From: a bacterium
GTDB lineage: Bacteria > SM23-31 > JAUVVT01
NCBI GenBank assembly: GCA_030604505.1
Contig: JAUVVT010000013.1
Span: forward strand, 1-12,848
Direction: 5' to 3'
Length of the DNA stretch: 12,848 nt
The stretch's first letter is position 1. Every line of letters starts with the position of its first letter. Below the pieces are notes generated by a model. The model saw only the letters and a program-made list of their open reading frames with translations. It made no database searches and was not told where the DNA came from. Both the position numbers and the translations under genes were made by a program. Below are positions 5,941 through 12,848 of this stretch, piece after piece.

Positions 5941-6717
5941 ATGTTTTTAAATGAAATGTTTGGTTTAAAGGGAAAGATAGCCGTTGTTGTGGGTGGTGGA
6001 GGGGTTCTTGCAGGTGTTATGGCAGAGGGACTTGCTAAAGCCGGCGCTGATATTGCAGTTTTAGACTTAAATCTCGAAAATGCGGAAAAAAAAGCCGAAG
6101 ACATTCGAACAAAGTATTCCAATGCGATTGCTGTTAAATTGGATGCATCAAATAAAGACGATATAAAAAAGGCAGATGAAAAGATTATCGAAGAATTTGG
6201 CAGGATTGACATCTTAATAAATGCACCGGGGATTAACTCATCCACACCATTCTTTGAAATCGCTGAAACAGAATGGAGCAAAATAATTGACGTAAACCTG
6301 AAGAGTATGTTTCTTGCCTGCCAGATTTTTGCAGATAGAATGATAAAACAGGGCGAAGGCGGAAGTATTATTAATATTTCGTCAGTATCATCCGTTTTAC
6401 CATTATCAAAGGTTTTTACTTATTCAATATCAAAAGCAGGAGTAAACAATCTCACAAGATTCTTGGGTAGAGAGTTTGCACCTCATAAAATCAGAGTTAA
6501 TGCAATTGCCCCCGGATTTTTCCCAGCAGAACAAAATAGAAGGATTCTGACCAAGGAAAGGGTTGATAGTATAATGGGACACACTCCGATGAATAGATTT
6601 GGCGATCCGGAAGAACTCGTCGGTGCCACTATCTGGCTGGCTTCGGAAAAAGCATCGGGTTTTGTAACAGTGTCAATTGTTCAAATCGACGGCGGTTTCA
6701 CAAGTGTAACTATTTAA
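5941..6717 (+). CDS. Short-chain dehydrogenase/reductase, fructuronate/mannonate-oxidoreductase-like
   Basis: A cytoplasmic NAD(P)-dependent SDR of 258 residues, the usual classical-SDR length. The Rossmann glycine motif is GGGGVLAG (18-25), lacking the usual leading Thr; D42 at the end of strand 2 (VLDLN) suggests NAD preference. NAPG (94-97) replaces the common NAAG/NNAG. The catalytic tetrad is N119, S148, Y161 and K165 (YSISK). The tail HTPMNRFGDPEELVGATIWL and the middle VNAIAPGFFPAEQNR resemble the SDR-type D-mannonate/fructuronate oxidoreductases (Bacillus YjmF group) and gluconate 5-dehydrogenases. Sugar-acid metabolism is therefore the best guess, but substrate is not provable here. 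It is monocistronic: divergent from the sugar permease (238-base gap) and convergent with the PLP enzyme downstream. Confidence 0.9.
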   Translation: MFLNEMFGLKGKIAVVVGGGGVLAGVMAEGLAKAGADIAVLDLNLENAEKKAEDIRTKYSNAIAVKLDASNKDDIKKADEKIIEEFGRIDILINAPGINSSTPFFEIAETEWSKIIDVNLKSMFLACQIFADRMIKQGEGGSIINISSVSSVLPLSKVFTYSISKAGVNNLTRFLGREFAPHKIRVNAIAPGFFPAEQNRRILTKERVDSIMGHTPMNRFGDPEELVGATIWLASEKASGFVTVSIVQIDGGFTSVTI

Positions 6718-6729
6718 TAAAAAATATTT

Positions 6730-6860
6730 ACGAATTACGATTTTGTATTTACGATTTACTAATTATTAGACCGATTTTAGTTTTTATCTTTTAGCCATTG
6801 GTCACTAGGTTAATAGAATAATGTATAGTTAATTTATCAATCGTAAATCTAAAATCGTAT
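6730..6860. repeat. Intergenic palindromic repeat, copy B (30-bp inverted arms)
   Basis: The left arm (6736-6765) and the reverse complement of the right arm (6830-6859) match at 25 of 30 positions; both start TACGATTTT, share ATTTACGATT and end AATTA. The left end (6730-6765) matches the left end of the element at 8670-8705 at about 30 of 36 positions. The interior (about 64 bases) is unrelated A/T-rich DNA. The copy fills the gap between the convergent SDR and PLP-enzyme genes and could act there as a terminator-like structure. There is no open frame inside that could be a transposase; the small-palindrome form resembles a MITE or REP-type element. Confidence 0.65.
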
Positions 6861-6890
6861 ATTTTAAAAATAGAGAATCAGCAAATTTTC

Positions 6891-7991
6891 TTATCTTAAT
6901 TTCCCCCTTGCAGAAATTTCCCAGTTTAATTCAACTCTGCCGTTTCTGATACCAAAAACCTCATTATGCATATTACTGGTTGTGCAGCAGTGATTGGGGA
7001 TTATAAGAAGTTTATCACCAACTTGAAATTTATTCCCGGATTTTGAAATATCGATAAAACCGTGTTCTTCGCTCAGTTTAGTGATAAACAAATTATCATA
7101 ATCCGCAACTTTGCCAAATCCATAGCTTCCCTTTGGCTGTGCGGTATCACTCGACATGGTTTTTGAACCGGCATCTACAATAATTTGGTCCTTTACCGTC
7201 GTGCTTACAACAGTTGTCAATACTTTTAAAGCACAATCTCCTTCGTTCACACATCCAAACCGGGCTGTATTCATATCATTATATACATAAGCACCTGGCC
7301 TGATTTCGGTCAGTCCATTGAGCTTATGAGATATAAATGCAGAAGGAGTAGAACCCCCGCTTAAAACTTCTATCTCTATACCTGCTGAATTAAAAAGCTC
7401 ATATATTTTATCTATATCTTCTTGGAGCTTTTTAACTTCTTCGCTTTCTAAATTGTCTGATAATCCTTTTAAAATATGACCTGGATAAATCATTACTCCT
7501 TTTAAATTCAATCTGTCCATATCCTTGATTTTTTTTGCAACATTCAAAACCTCACTGCCAATTTCCCAGCCGCACCGGTTCATACCTACATTAATTTCCA
7601 AAAGTATTCCAATTGTATTTCCTGTCTCCTTCGCCTTTTTTGATATTTCTTCAGCCACTGTTTCCGAGTCGATTGAAACAGCAACTTTTGCCTTTTCTGC
7701 AATATTCATCAATTTTTTTAATTTTTCTTCCCCATACACAGGATAAGCGATTAATATATCCTTCATCCCGGCATCTGCCATTATTTCCGCCTCACTGACC
7801 TTTGCTGAAGAAATTCCAACTGCACCTGATTCTATCTGCATTTTTGCAATCGCAGGAATCTTATGAGTTTTTATATGAGGCCTGAGATTTATATTATGCT
7901 CATTACAGTATTCCCCCATTTTCTTGATATTCTTTTCCAGGATATCGAGATTTACTATAAGACACGGCGTATCAAGTTCCCACATATCCAT
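6891..7991 (-). CDS. D-serine dehydratase / D-threonine aldolase family PLP enzyme
   Basis: A PLP-dependent fold-type III (alanine-racemase-like) enzyme of 366 residues, cytoplasmic. It begins with ELDTPCLIVNLD, typical of the DSD1/D-threonine aldolase family. The PLP lysine is K41 in LRPHIKTHK. Other features are LLEINVGMNRCGW in the barrel and SGGSTPS as the phosphate-binding loop. Near the C terminus PNHCC puts H334 and C336 as a His-x-Cys metal site; from memory this is the zinc pair of eukaryotic-type D-serine dehydratase, whereas D-threonine aldolases use His-x-Asp. That favours D-serine (or related D-hydroxy-amino acid) dehydration or cleavage. The start at 7991 is backed by AAGGAG seven bases upstream. 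It is convergent with the SDR gene and divergent from the DUF2148 gene, so it is likely transcribed alone. Confidence 0.88.
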   Translation of the reverse strand: MDMWELDTPCLIVNLDILEKNIKKMGEYCNEHNINLRPHIKTHKIPAIAKMQIESGAVGISSAKVSEAEIMADAGMKDILIAYPVYGEEKLKKLMNIAEKAKVAVSIDSETVAEEISKKAKETGNTIGILLEINVGMNRCGWEIGSEVLNVAKKIKDMDRLNLKGVMIYPGHILKGLSDNLESEEVKKLQEDIDKIYELFNSAGIEIEVLSGGSTPSAFISHKLNGLTEIRPGAYVYNDMNTARFGCVNEGDCALKVLTTVVSTTVKDQIIVDAGSKTMSSDTAQPKGSYGFGKVADYDNLFITKLSEEHGFIDISKSGNKFQVGDKLLIIPNHCCTTSNMHNEVFGIRNGRVELNWEISARGKLR

Positions 7992-8044
7992 AAAAATACT
8001 CCTTTTATTTAGTAAGATTATTTATCACAATAAATTTAATAATA

Positions 8045-8091
8045 TTGAATATTAAATGCAAATTTTATATATTAAAGCAGAAACTTATAAT
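8045..8091 (+). promoter_or_regulatory. Candidate promoters of the DUF2148 gene
   Basis: TTGAAT (8045-8050), a 17-base spacer and TATATT (8068-8073) form a plausible sigma-70 promoter. A perfect TATAAT also lies at 8086-8091 but with a poor -35 (TTTTAT). Either gives a leader of roughly 40-60 bases before the ATG at 8139. In such A/T-rich DNA chance matches are frequent. Confidence 0.35.
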
Positions 8092-8138
8092 GGAAGTGAA
8101 TTTTTAAATAAGAATTTAATCAGTAATATGGAGAAAGA

Positions 8139-8657
8139 ATGGAAGGAATCAAAACAATAGCAGAGCTAATGGCGGTATCGGCAAAAACCGCACCGAAATC
8201 TGCAGGGAAAGACTTTGTATATATAAAGATTATCGAAGGTGAAGATATAAAAAAAATGGCAGAGGCAATGTATAAATATGGAGAAGAATCGGGTAAAAAA
8301 AACTTTGACCGTGACGGGAAAAATGTTCAGGATTCTGCCTGTATAGTATTGATTGGAATAAAAGACGCAAAACATCTAAATCTGAACTGCGGTGCCTGTG
8401 GATTCGAAACCTGTGCAGACCGTGATAATTACAAACAGGTTGATGTCGAATTTATAGGTCCTCAATGTGCATTTAGACTCCTTGACCTCGGGATAGCTCT
8501 TGGTTCGGCAGTTAAAACTGCAAGCATTCATAATGTTGATAACAGAATTATTTATAGAATCGGAGTTGCTGCAAGGAAAATAAATCTCGTCGATTGGGAT
8601 ATAGTTATGGGCATTCCTTTATCGGCAACCGGTAAAAGTATATACTTTGACAGATAA
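8139..8657 (+). CDS. DUF2148 ferredoxin-domain protein
   Basis: A 172-residue soluble protein of the DUF2148 family, found mainly in anaerobes and of unknown function. Four cysteines look suited to an iron-sulfur cluster: C84, C87 and C92 in NCGACGFETC, and C110 in GPQCAF; a further cysteine, C68, lies upstream. The CGACG..TC pattern resembles the small cysteine motifs of corrinoid/CODH-type proteins. The C-terminal part ends with MGIPLSATGKSIYFDR, a conserved family-like ending, so the protein looks complete. The start has GGAGAAAG right before the ATG. The next gene (pilM-pilN fusion) follows in the same direction after 122 bases filled with a palindromic repeat, so operon linkage is uncertain. 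A redox role is inferred only from the cysteines. Confidence 0.85.
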   Translation: MEGIKTIAELMAVSAKTAPKSAGKDFVYIKIIEGEDIKKMAEAMYKYGEESGKKNFDRDGKNVQDSACIVLIGIKDAKHLNLNCGACGFETCADRDNYKQVDVEFIGPQCAFRLLDLGIALGSAVKTASIHNVDNRIIYRIGVAARKINLVDWDIVMGIPLSATGKSIYFDR

Positions 8658-8669
8658 TTTATGACAATT

Positions 8670-8760
8670 ACGAATTACGATTTTAGATTTGCGAATAACC
8701 AATTATTTAAAGCTAATAGCTAACGGCTGATGGCTATTTAACAAATTGTAAATTGTAAAT
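8670..8760. repeat. Intergenic palindromic repeat, copy C
   Basis: The gap between the DUF2148 gene and the pilM-pilN gene is almost wholly this element. Its left end (8670-8705) matches copy B at about 30 of 36 bases. GATTTGCGAAT and GCTAATAGCTAA match copy A. The middle AATAGC...GCTATT (about 8716-8739) and the outer GATTT...AAATC ends make it an imperfect palindrome. It lies directly before the pilM-pilN ribosome site and would be in its mRNA leader if co-transcribed from the DUF2148 gene. Confidence 0.6.
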
Positions 8761-8779
8761 CAAAAAGGGATTTTTATCT

Positions 8780-10954
8780 ATGTTTGATGATTATAGCGAA
8801 TTAACAGTAAACCGATACATTGAGACGCCGGAAAGCAGAGAAAAAGATTTGATTTCAGATGTCCTGAAAGATGAAATTGAAAAAGATAAAGATGAAGACT
8901 TTTTTGACCTGGAATTTCTCTCCCGGGTAAGGAGAGATATCGCTTCGGCGAGAATGGAAGAAAAGGGATTAAGCACTGTTTATACGGAAAAATTTATAAA
9001 GCGAAGATTATCATTTTTCAAGAGAATTTTAAAATTACTTATTGGGTGGGAAGAATTTACCGGAGGGGGGATAATACCGGAAGAAGAAATAATTTATAAA
9101 GAAGCCAAAAGGGCTGAATCCGTTGACCTATCCGCTTTGCTCGAGTTAGAACAGCAGCTAATCGAAAAACAGATAGAGCAGAAAAAACCGGCAAAAAAGG
9201 TTATAGAAACTGAAGAAACAGAAAAATTTAAGTTTAAGATTGACTTTAATCTTCCACAGAAAATATTCTTGAAATACAGAAAAAAATATCTCGGCAGCAA
9301 TCATTTTTTAAATATTGATATAGGCAGTGATTCCATAAAATATTCTCATATCAGTAAAAAAAATGGTGAACTCATATTGGAAGATTACGGAATAAAGAAA
9401 TTAAGATTGGCAGACGATGAATCACAGGAAGGTAAAAATACAAAAGTCAGTAATGCTTTGAGTTTATTAGAAATAAAAAGCTACATTAATATTTCAGATA
9501 CCATTGTGACAATTTCTGATATTTCAAAGAAACTAAAAGTAGATAAATTTCCTAAAGTCAGTGAAAAAGATTTAAAGAATTTAATTTTATTTAATCTCAA
9601 GAATGACCGTAATGCTGAGTTTGGTGAAGGAGTTACATTTGAATATCAGATATTAGGTACCGAGATAGAAGAAGAAGTTGAAAAATATATAGTCTTAATA
9701 GCATGGACGCAATTGAGCGAGATTAATAATTATATATCCGTTCTGAAAGAATGCGGAATAGTACCGTCAAAGATTACTTTTTCGATGATGGGTGTTTTGG
9801 AGTATGTTAAAAACTTCGGGGAAAAATTTTCCGAAGAAGCCGGTATAATTATGGATTTGGGCGCTGTAAATACAACATTGGTTTTTTATGATAAAGGACT
9901 GGTAAAATTTATTAGAGAAATTAAATTTGGAAGCAAAGATTTTACAGATGCACTTGTTGGGAATTATATCGTGTCAAATAATGAAGTTGAAGTCGATTTT
10001 GAAAAGGCAGAAAACATAAAATATGATTTCGGAATCCCGCCTGCGGATAATATCGCACCCGCGTATGAAGGAATAACCTATGCTCAGTTACACCAGAAAA
10101 TGAAGCATGTTTTGGAAAGATTTATTGTCGAAATAAATAGAACAATTAATTATTTTCGGTCAAATTTTAGAGGTGTGGAACTTCAGAAAATTTATCTTTC
10201 CGGAGGCGGTGCACTGATGCTGCATCTTGATGAATACCTTTCAGATGAGACAGGATTAAAAATAAGCAGATTGTCGGTGTTTGATAAAGTGAAAATTGGT
10301 AATAATATCTCAGATGGATACAATCTTTCACGGGAATATTATAAGCTGATTAACTCAATCGGAATAATTCTTGAAGACGTGAAAACTTTGAATTTTTTGC
10401 CAAAAAATTTAAAAGAATTGAGAAAAAGGTCAGTAGCAAAATTATTTTCCGTTATGGTTACAATCACTGCTTTTATAATCGTAGCAATATTTTCCTTAAA
10501 TGCGTTTAATAATCTTAAAGACGTTAATAACATCTTAAATGAAGTAAAAAGGAAATGGAATTCATTAAATAATACGCAAAAGGCATATCTTTCTCTTCAA
10601 AATGAAAAGCAATCTTTATTAAAGATTCGAGAAGATTTTAAAATAAAGATAAATTTATTCTCCGAAGGCAATCAAGCTTTTAATATCTTAAAAATGGTAA
10701 GTAATCTGATACCTTCATCAATCACCGTCAACACCTTAAACTATACGGAAAAGGGTTCCGGCGAAAACGAAAACATTATTATTGAAGGAAAAATGACCGA
10801 TAAAACAAAAAATAGAGATGATGAATTATACAACTTTTATTTAAATTTAGAAAAATCCGGCTATTTTTCGAATGTAATAGTTGAAAAAACTTCCGGAGAA
10901 TTAAATGAATCGTCTAATTTACCCGACTTTATCGTAACCTGCTATCTGGAATAA
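8780..10954 (+). CDS. pilM/pilN: PilM-PilN fusion protein with extra N-terminal region
   Basis: A 724-residue type IV pilus/type II secretion-type inner-membrane assembly protein. Residues 1-165 are charged, predicted helical and unrecognised, with a basic amphipathic stretch (KFIKRRLSFFKRILKLL) and a glutamate/lysine-rich segment. Residues about 176-530 are an actin-like PilM domain: NIDIGSDSIK (D180), MDLGAVNTTL (D359) and LSGGGALM (473-480) are the phosphate and adenosine motifs. LNFLPKNLKELR (537-548) matches the cytoplasmic N-terminal motif of PilN that normally docks on PilM. One membrane span (about 554-573), a coiled-coil-like segment and a periplasmic PilN domain follow. PilM and PilN are usually separate adjacent genes; here they are one chain. 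No pilO, pilP, pilQ, pilin or ATPase gene is in view. A Shine-Dalgarno-like AAAGGGA lies about 10 bases before the ATG. The domain calls are firm, the N-terminal role unknown. Confidence 0.88.
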   Translation: MFDDYSELTVNRYIETPESREKDLISDVLKDEIEKDKDEDFFDLEFLSRVRRDIASARMEEKGLSTVYTEKFIKRRLSFFKRILKLLIGWEEFTGGGIIPEEEIIYKEAKRAESVDLSALLELEQQLIEKQIEQKKPAKKVIETEETEKFKFKIDFNLPQKIFLKYRKKYLGSNHFLNIDIGSDSIKYSHISKKNGELILEDYGIKKLRLADDESQEGKNTKVSNALSLLEIKSYINISDTIVTISDISKKLKVDKFPKVSEKDLKNLILFNLKNDRNAEFGEGVTFEYQILGTEIEEEVEKYIVLIAWTQLSEINNYISVLKECGIVPSKITFSMMGVLEYVKNFGEKFSEEAGIIMDLGAVNTTLVFYDKGLVKFIREIKFGSKDFTDALVGNYIVSNNEVEVDFEKAENIKYDFGIPPADNIAPAYEGITYAQLHQKMKHVLERFIVEINRTINYFRSNFRGVELQKIYLSGGGALMLHLDEYLSDETGLKISRLSVFDKVKIGNNISDGYNLSREYYKLINSIGIILEDVKTLNFLPKNLKELRKRSVAKLFSVMVTITAFIIVAIFSLNAFNNLKDVNNILNEVKRKWNSLNNTQKAYLSLQNEKQSLLKIREDFKIKINLFSEGNQAFNILKMVSNLIPSSITVNTLNYTEKGSGENENIIIEGKMTDKTKNRDDELYNFYLNLEKSGYFSNVIVEKTSGELNESSNLPDFIVTCYLE

Positions 10955-11025
10955 TTTTTTTTAATAGTATTAAAAAAGTCAAATATATAACCTATTTTTA
11001 AACAGTTTAATCAAAATGTAGGGAT

Positions 11026-11046
11026 AGAACACTGGTCTGTTCTTTT
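11026..11046 (+). terminator. Weak candidate terminator after the pilM-pilN gene
   Basis: AGAACA (11026-11031) pairs with TGTTCT (11038-11043) around a 6-base loop, and the stem runs into four T. The stem is short and has few G/C pairs, and it lies about 70 bases after the stop codon, so the call is tentative. Confidence 0.3.
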
Positions 11047-11141
11047 AAGCTATTTGCTTATGTTATCACAAACAAACTTTATCACTAATAACCAGGGTCA
11101 CACCCAATCCAAAAATTAATATAAAAAACAGGAGAAAGAAA

Positions 11142-12170
11142 TTGAAAAGTATTGAATGGATAAATGGAAAGGTTAGAATTATTGACCAAACTAGACTCCC
11201 TGAAAATTTAGTATTTTTAGAAATTGATGATTATATCGAATTATGCGATGCTATAAAAAGATTAAGGGTAAGGGGAGCTCCTGCAATAGGGATAGCCGGT
11301 GCATTCGGAGTGGTTTTAGGAATAAAAAAAATGAATGAAGAAAAATTTAAAATAAATGATTATGTCAGTGAAGTCATTAAAAACATTCGTTCAATAAGAC
11401 CCACCGCAAAAAATTTATTCTGGGCTTTAGACAGAATGTATAATAAGCTGAGTGCATTTTCCGGTGAATCTATGGAGAAGGTTAAAGAAGAAATACTGAA
11501 AGAAGCTTTAGATATATACAGAGAAGACGAGGAAATTAGCAGAAAGATTAGTGAGAACGGGTCAGAAATGATAAAAGATGAATGTTCAATCCTTACACAC
11601 TGCAATACTGGTTTTTTAGTAACCGCCGGAATCGGAACTGCTCTCGGTATAGTTTATAAAGCAGTAGAGAAAGGGAAAAAAGTCAAAGTTTACGCAGATG
11701 AAACACGCCCGCTTTTGCAGGGTGCACGCCTGACTGCATGGGAACTGAAATCAAAAGGAATTGATGTAACATTGATTTGTGATAGCAGTGCCGCATTTTT
11801 GATGAAAAAAGGATTAATTGATTGCATAATTGTTGGTGCCGACAGAATCGCATCAAATGGTGATACAGCAAATAAAATCGGAACATATAATCTCTCTGTA
11901 CTGGCAGATAAACATAATATCCCATTCTATATCGCAGCCCCACATTCTACATTTGATTTCTCTATAGAAACTGGAGACGAAATACCAATTGAAGAGAGAA
12001 AACCGGAAGAGGTCAGTATGGGATTTGGAAAAAGAATAGCTCCGGAAGATATTGACATATTTAATCCTGCCTTTGACATTACGCCGAATAATTTAATCAC
12101 TGCATTTATTACTGAAGAAGGAATATACTATCCGCCTTATGGGAATTGGAAGAATTTAAAAAAATCTTGA
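11142..12170 (+). CDS. mtnA: S-methyl-5-thioribose-1-phosphate isomerase (MtnA family)
   Basis: Isomerises the aldose methylthioribose-1-phosphate to the ketose methylthioribulose-1-phosphate in methionine salvage, or acts on a related 5-deoxyribose or ribose phosphate; cytoplasmic. At 342 residues it has the family length. Motifs are RGAPAIGIAGAFG (from R44), HCNTG with catalytic C154, DETRPLLQGARLTAWEL, GADRIASNGDTANKIGT with catalytic D234, and the C-terminal NPAFDITP. These separate it from plain eIF2B-alpha-like proteins. The start is TTG, supported by CAGGAG seven bases upstream and by the MKSIEW-type N terminus expected for the family; no ATG nearby in frame fits better. No other methionine-salvage gene is in view, so the exact substrate is not fixed by context. 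It follows the pilM-pilN gene after 187 bases. Confidence 0.93.
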   Translation: MKSIEWINGKVRIIDQTRLPENLVFLEIDDYIELCDAIKRLRVRGAPAIGIAGAFGVVLGIKKMNEEKFKINDYVSEVIKNIRSIRPTAKNLFWALDRMYNKLSAFSGESMEKVKEEILKEALDIYREDEEISRKISENGSEMIKDECSILTHCNTGFLVTAGIGTALGIVYKAVEKGKKVKVYADETRPLLQGARLTAWELKSKGIDVTLICDSSAAFLMKKGLIDCIIVGADRIASNGDTANKIGTYNLSVLADKHNIPFYIAAPHSTFDFSIETGDEIPIEERKPEEVSMGFGKRIAPEDIDIFNPAFDITPNNLITAFITEEGIYYPPYGNWKNLKKS

Positions 12171-12255
12171 TTTAATCATTTTTTTAAATTATATTTGCAC
12201 CTATAAATTTTTAAGCCGTTTTATTATTTTATGTTAATTTTAAGGAGAAAAAATT

Positions 12256-12848
12256 ATGAAGAAATCTTTAATTGTAATTACGGTTTTTTCACTTTTTCTT
12301 GCTGTTTTTCTGATGTTCGGCTGTGAAACCTCCTATGTCAAAGGCGCAAAACTCTATATCGGGCAAAATAACTTTGAGAAAGCAAGAGAAAACTTGGAGA
12401 AAAATATAAAAGAATATCCAAGCGATCCAACTGCATATTATTGGCTCGGAATTGTTGACGGACAGGAAAGGAAATGGGATGATATGATTGAACACTTCGA
12501 TCAATGTCTGGCTATAAGTAAAACTTTTAGCGGAAAAATTGCTGATATAAAAAAACAATATTATAATGATTTCTATAGTCAGGGTATCAATAAATATAAT
12601 GACGTTGTAAAATTGCTGAAAGAAAAAGAGGTTGACGAGAACGAAATAAAAAGCATATTGAATAAAGTAATTGCAACTCAGGAAATGGCTTTAAAAATGG
12701 ACCCTACGAGTGAAAAACCATCTGAAATCCTATCAAGAGCATTCTTACTCCTTGGTGAACAGGATAAGGCAAAAGAATTATTCGAAAGACTCCTTACTGA
12801 AAATCCAAACCACGCTTCCGCACTTTCTGTCTTGGGTAATATGTATTA
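12256..12848 (+). CDS. TPR-repeat lipoprotein (N-terminal 197 residues, cut by window edge)
   Basis: Begins with a good Shine-Dalgarno (AAGGAG) and an ATG. The first 22 residues are a lipoprotein signal peptide (basic MKKS, hydrophobic core) ending in the lipobox-like MFGC, with C23 as the lipid-bearing cysteine, so the protein should be exported and membrane-anchored. The mature part is built from tetratricopeptide-type helical pairs: about residues 29-62 (KLYIGQNNFEKARENLEK...YPSDP), 63-92 (YYWLGIVDGQERKWDDMIEHF) and 158-197 (AFLLLGEQDKAKELFERLL...NPNHASAL). A longer charged insert separates the second and third. The frame is open to the window edge. TPR lipoproteins act as scaffolds, for example in outer-membrane or pilus assembly; no specific role can be given. 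It follows mtnA by 85 bases and could be co-transcribed. Confidence 0.9.
   Translation, partial: MKKSLIVITVFSLFLAVFLMFGCETSYVKGAKLYIGQNNFEKARENLEKNIKEYPSDPTAYYWLGIVDGQERKWDDMIEHFDQCLAISKTFSGKIADIKKQYYNDFYSQGINKYNDVVKLLKEKEVDENEIKSILNKVIATQEMALKMDPTSEKPSEILSRAFLLLGEQDKAKELFERLLTENPNHASALSVLGNMY

Noticed and set aside
6766..6829. Small gene inside the copy B repeat
   Set aside because: The interior is short, has several stops and no ribosome site; it reads as non-coding filler between inverted arms.
12289..12558. Minus-strand open frame of 89 codons
   Set aside because: It lies opposite the TPR lipoprotein gene, which has a signal peptide, ribosome site and TPR pattern; the minus frame has none.

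Overview
The window is an AT-rich bacterial chromosome segment with short A/T-rich intergenic gaps (no gene-free stretch over 300 bases). It carries ten complete or nearly complete protein genes and one truncated at each end's edge (glnA at the left, a TPR lipoprotein at the right). There are no rRNA or tRNA genes, no insertion sequences, no phage genes and no CRISPR array. The host looks like an anaerobe-leaning bacterium with a Gram-negative-type envelope: it has a type I-beta glutamine synthetase, a corrinoid-dependent QueG, a cysteine-rich DUF2148 ferredoxin-like protein, a PilM/PilN pilus-assembly protein and a lipobox-bearing TPR protein. I cannot assign a phylum; the gene order matches no well-known model organism, so an uncultivated lineage is plausible.

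Layout. Bases 1-3339 form a nitrogen/NAD block on the minus strand: nadE (glutamine-dependent NAD synthase), then an OmpR/PhoB-type regulator with a degenerate receiver, then glnA. Between the regulator and glnA lie four GTAAT units at exact 11-bp spacing, plus a second pair of GTAAM units nearer glnA. This is the spacing expected for tandem binding by OmpR/PhoB-family proteins and resembles the actinobacterial GlnR/glnA arrangement. nadE has a near-consensus sigma-70 promoter placed so that its mRNA should be leaderless or nearly so. Bases 3340-4712 hold queG, flanked by hairpins; its stop codon lies inside a REP-like hairpin. Bases 4713-5702 (minus) encode a lone RbsC-type sugar permease. 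Bases 5941-6717 (plus) encode an SDR dehydrogenase resembling fructuronate/mannonate oxidoreductases. Bases 6891-7991 (minus) encode a D-serine dehydratase/D-threonine aldolase-like PLP enzyme. From 8139 on, all genes are on the plus strand: a DUF2148 protein, a 724-residue PilM-PilN fusion with an extra N-terminal region, mtnA (methylthioribose-1-phosphate isomerase family, TTG start) and the start of a TPR lipoprotein.

How it fits together. glnA and glutamine-dependent nadE share glutamine, and the regulator between them is the natural candidate to control glnA. The central genes (permease, SDR, PLP enzyme) change strand one after another and are not one operon, though a sugar-acid/D-amino-acid catabolic theme is possible. 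At least three intergenic gaps carry diverged copies of a palindromic A/T-rich repeat (near 1549-1607, 6730-6860 and 8670-8760). The most interesting items are the GlnR-like pseudo-receiver regulator with its 11-bp operator array, and the PilM-PilN fusion that still keeps the PilN docking-type motif between the two halves.
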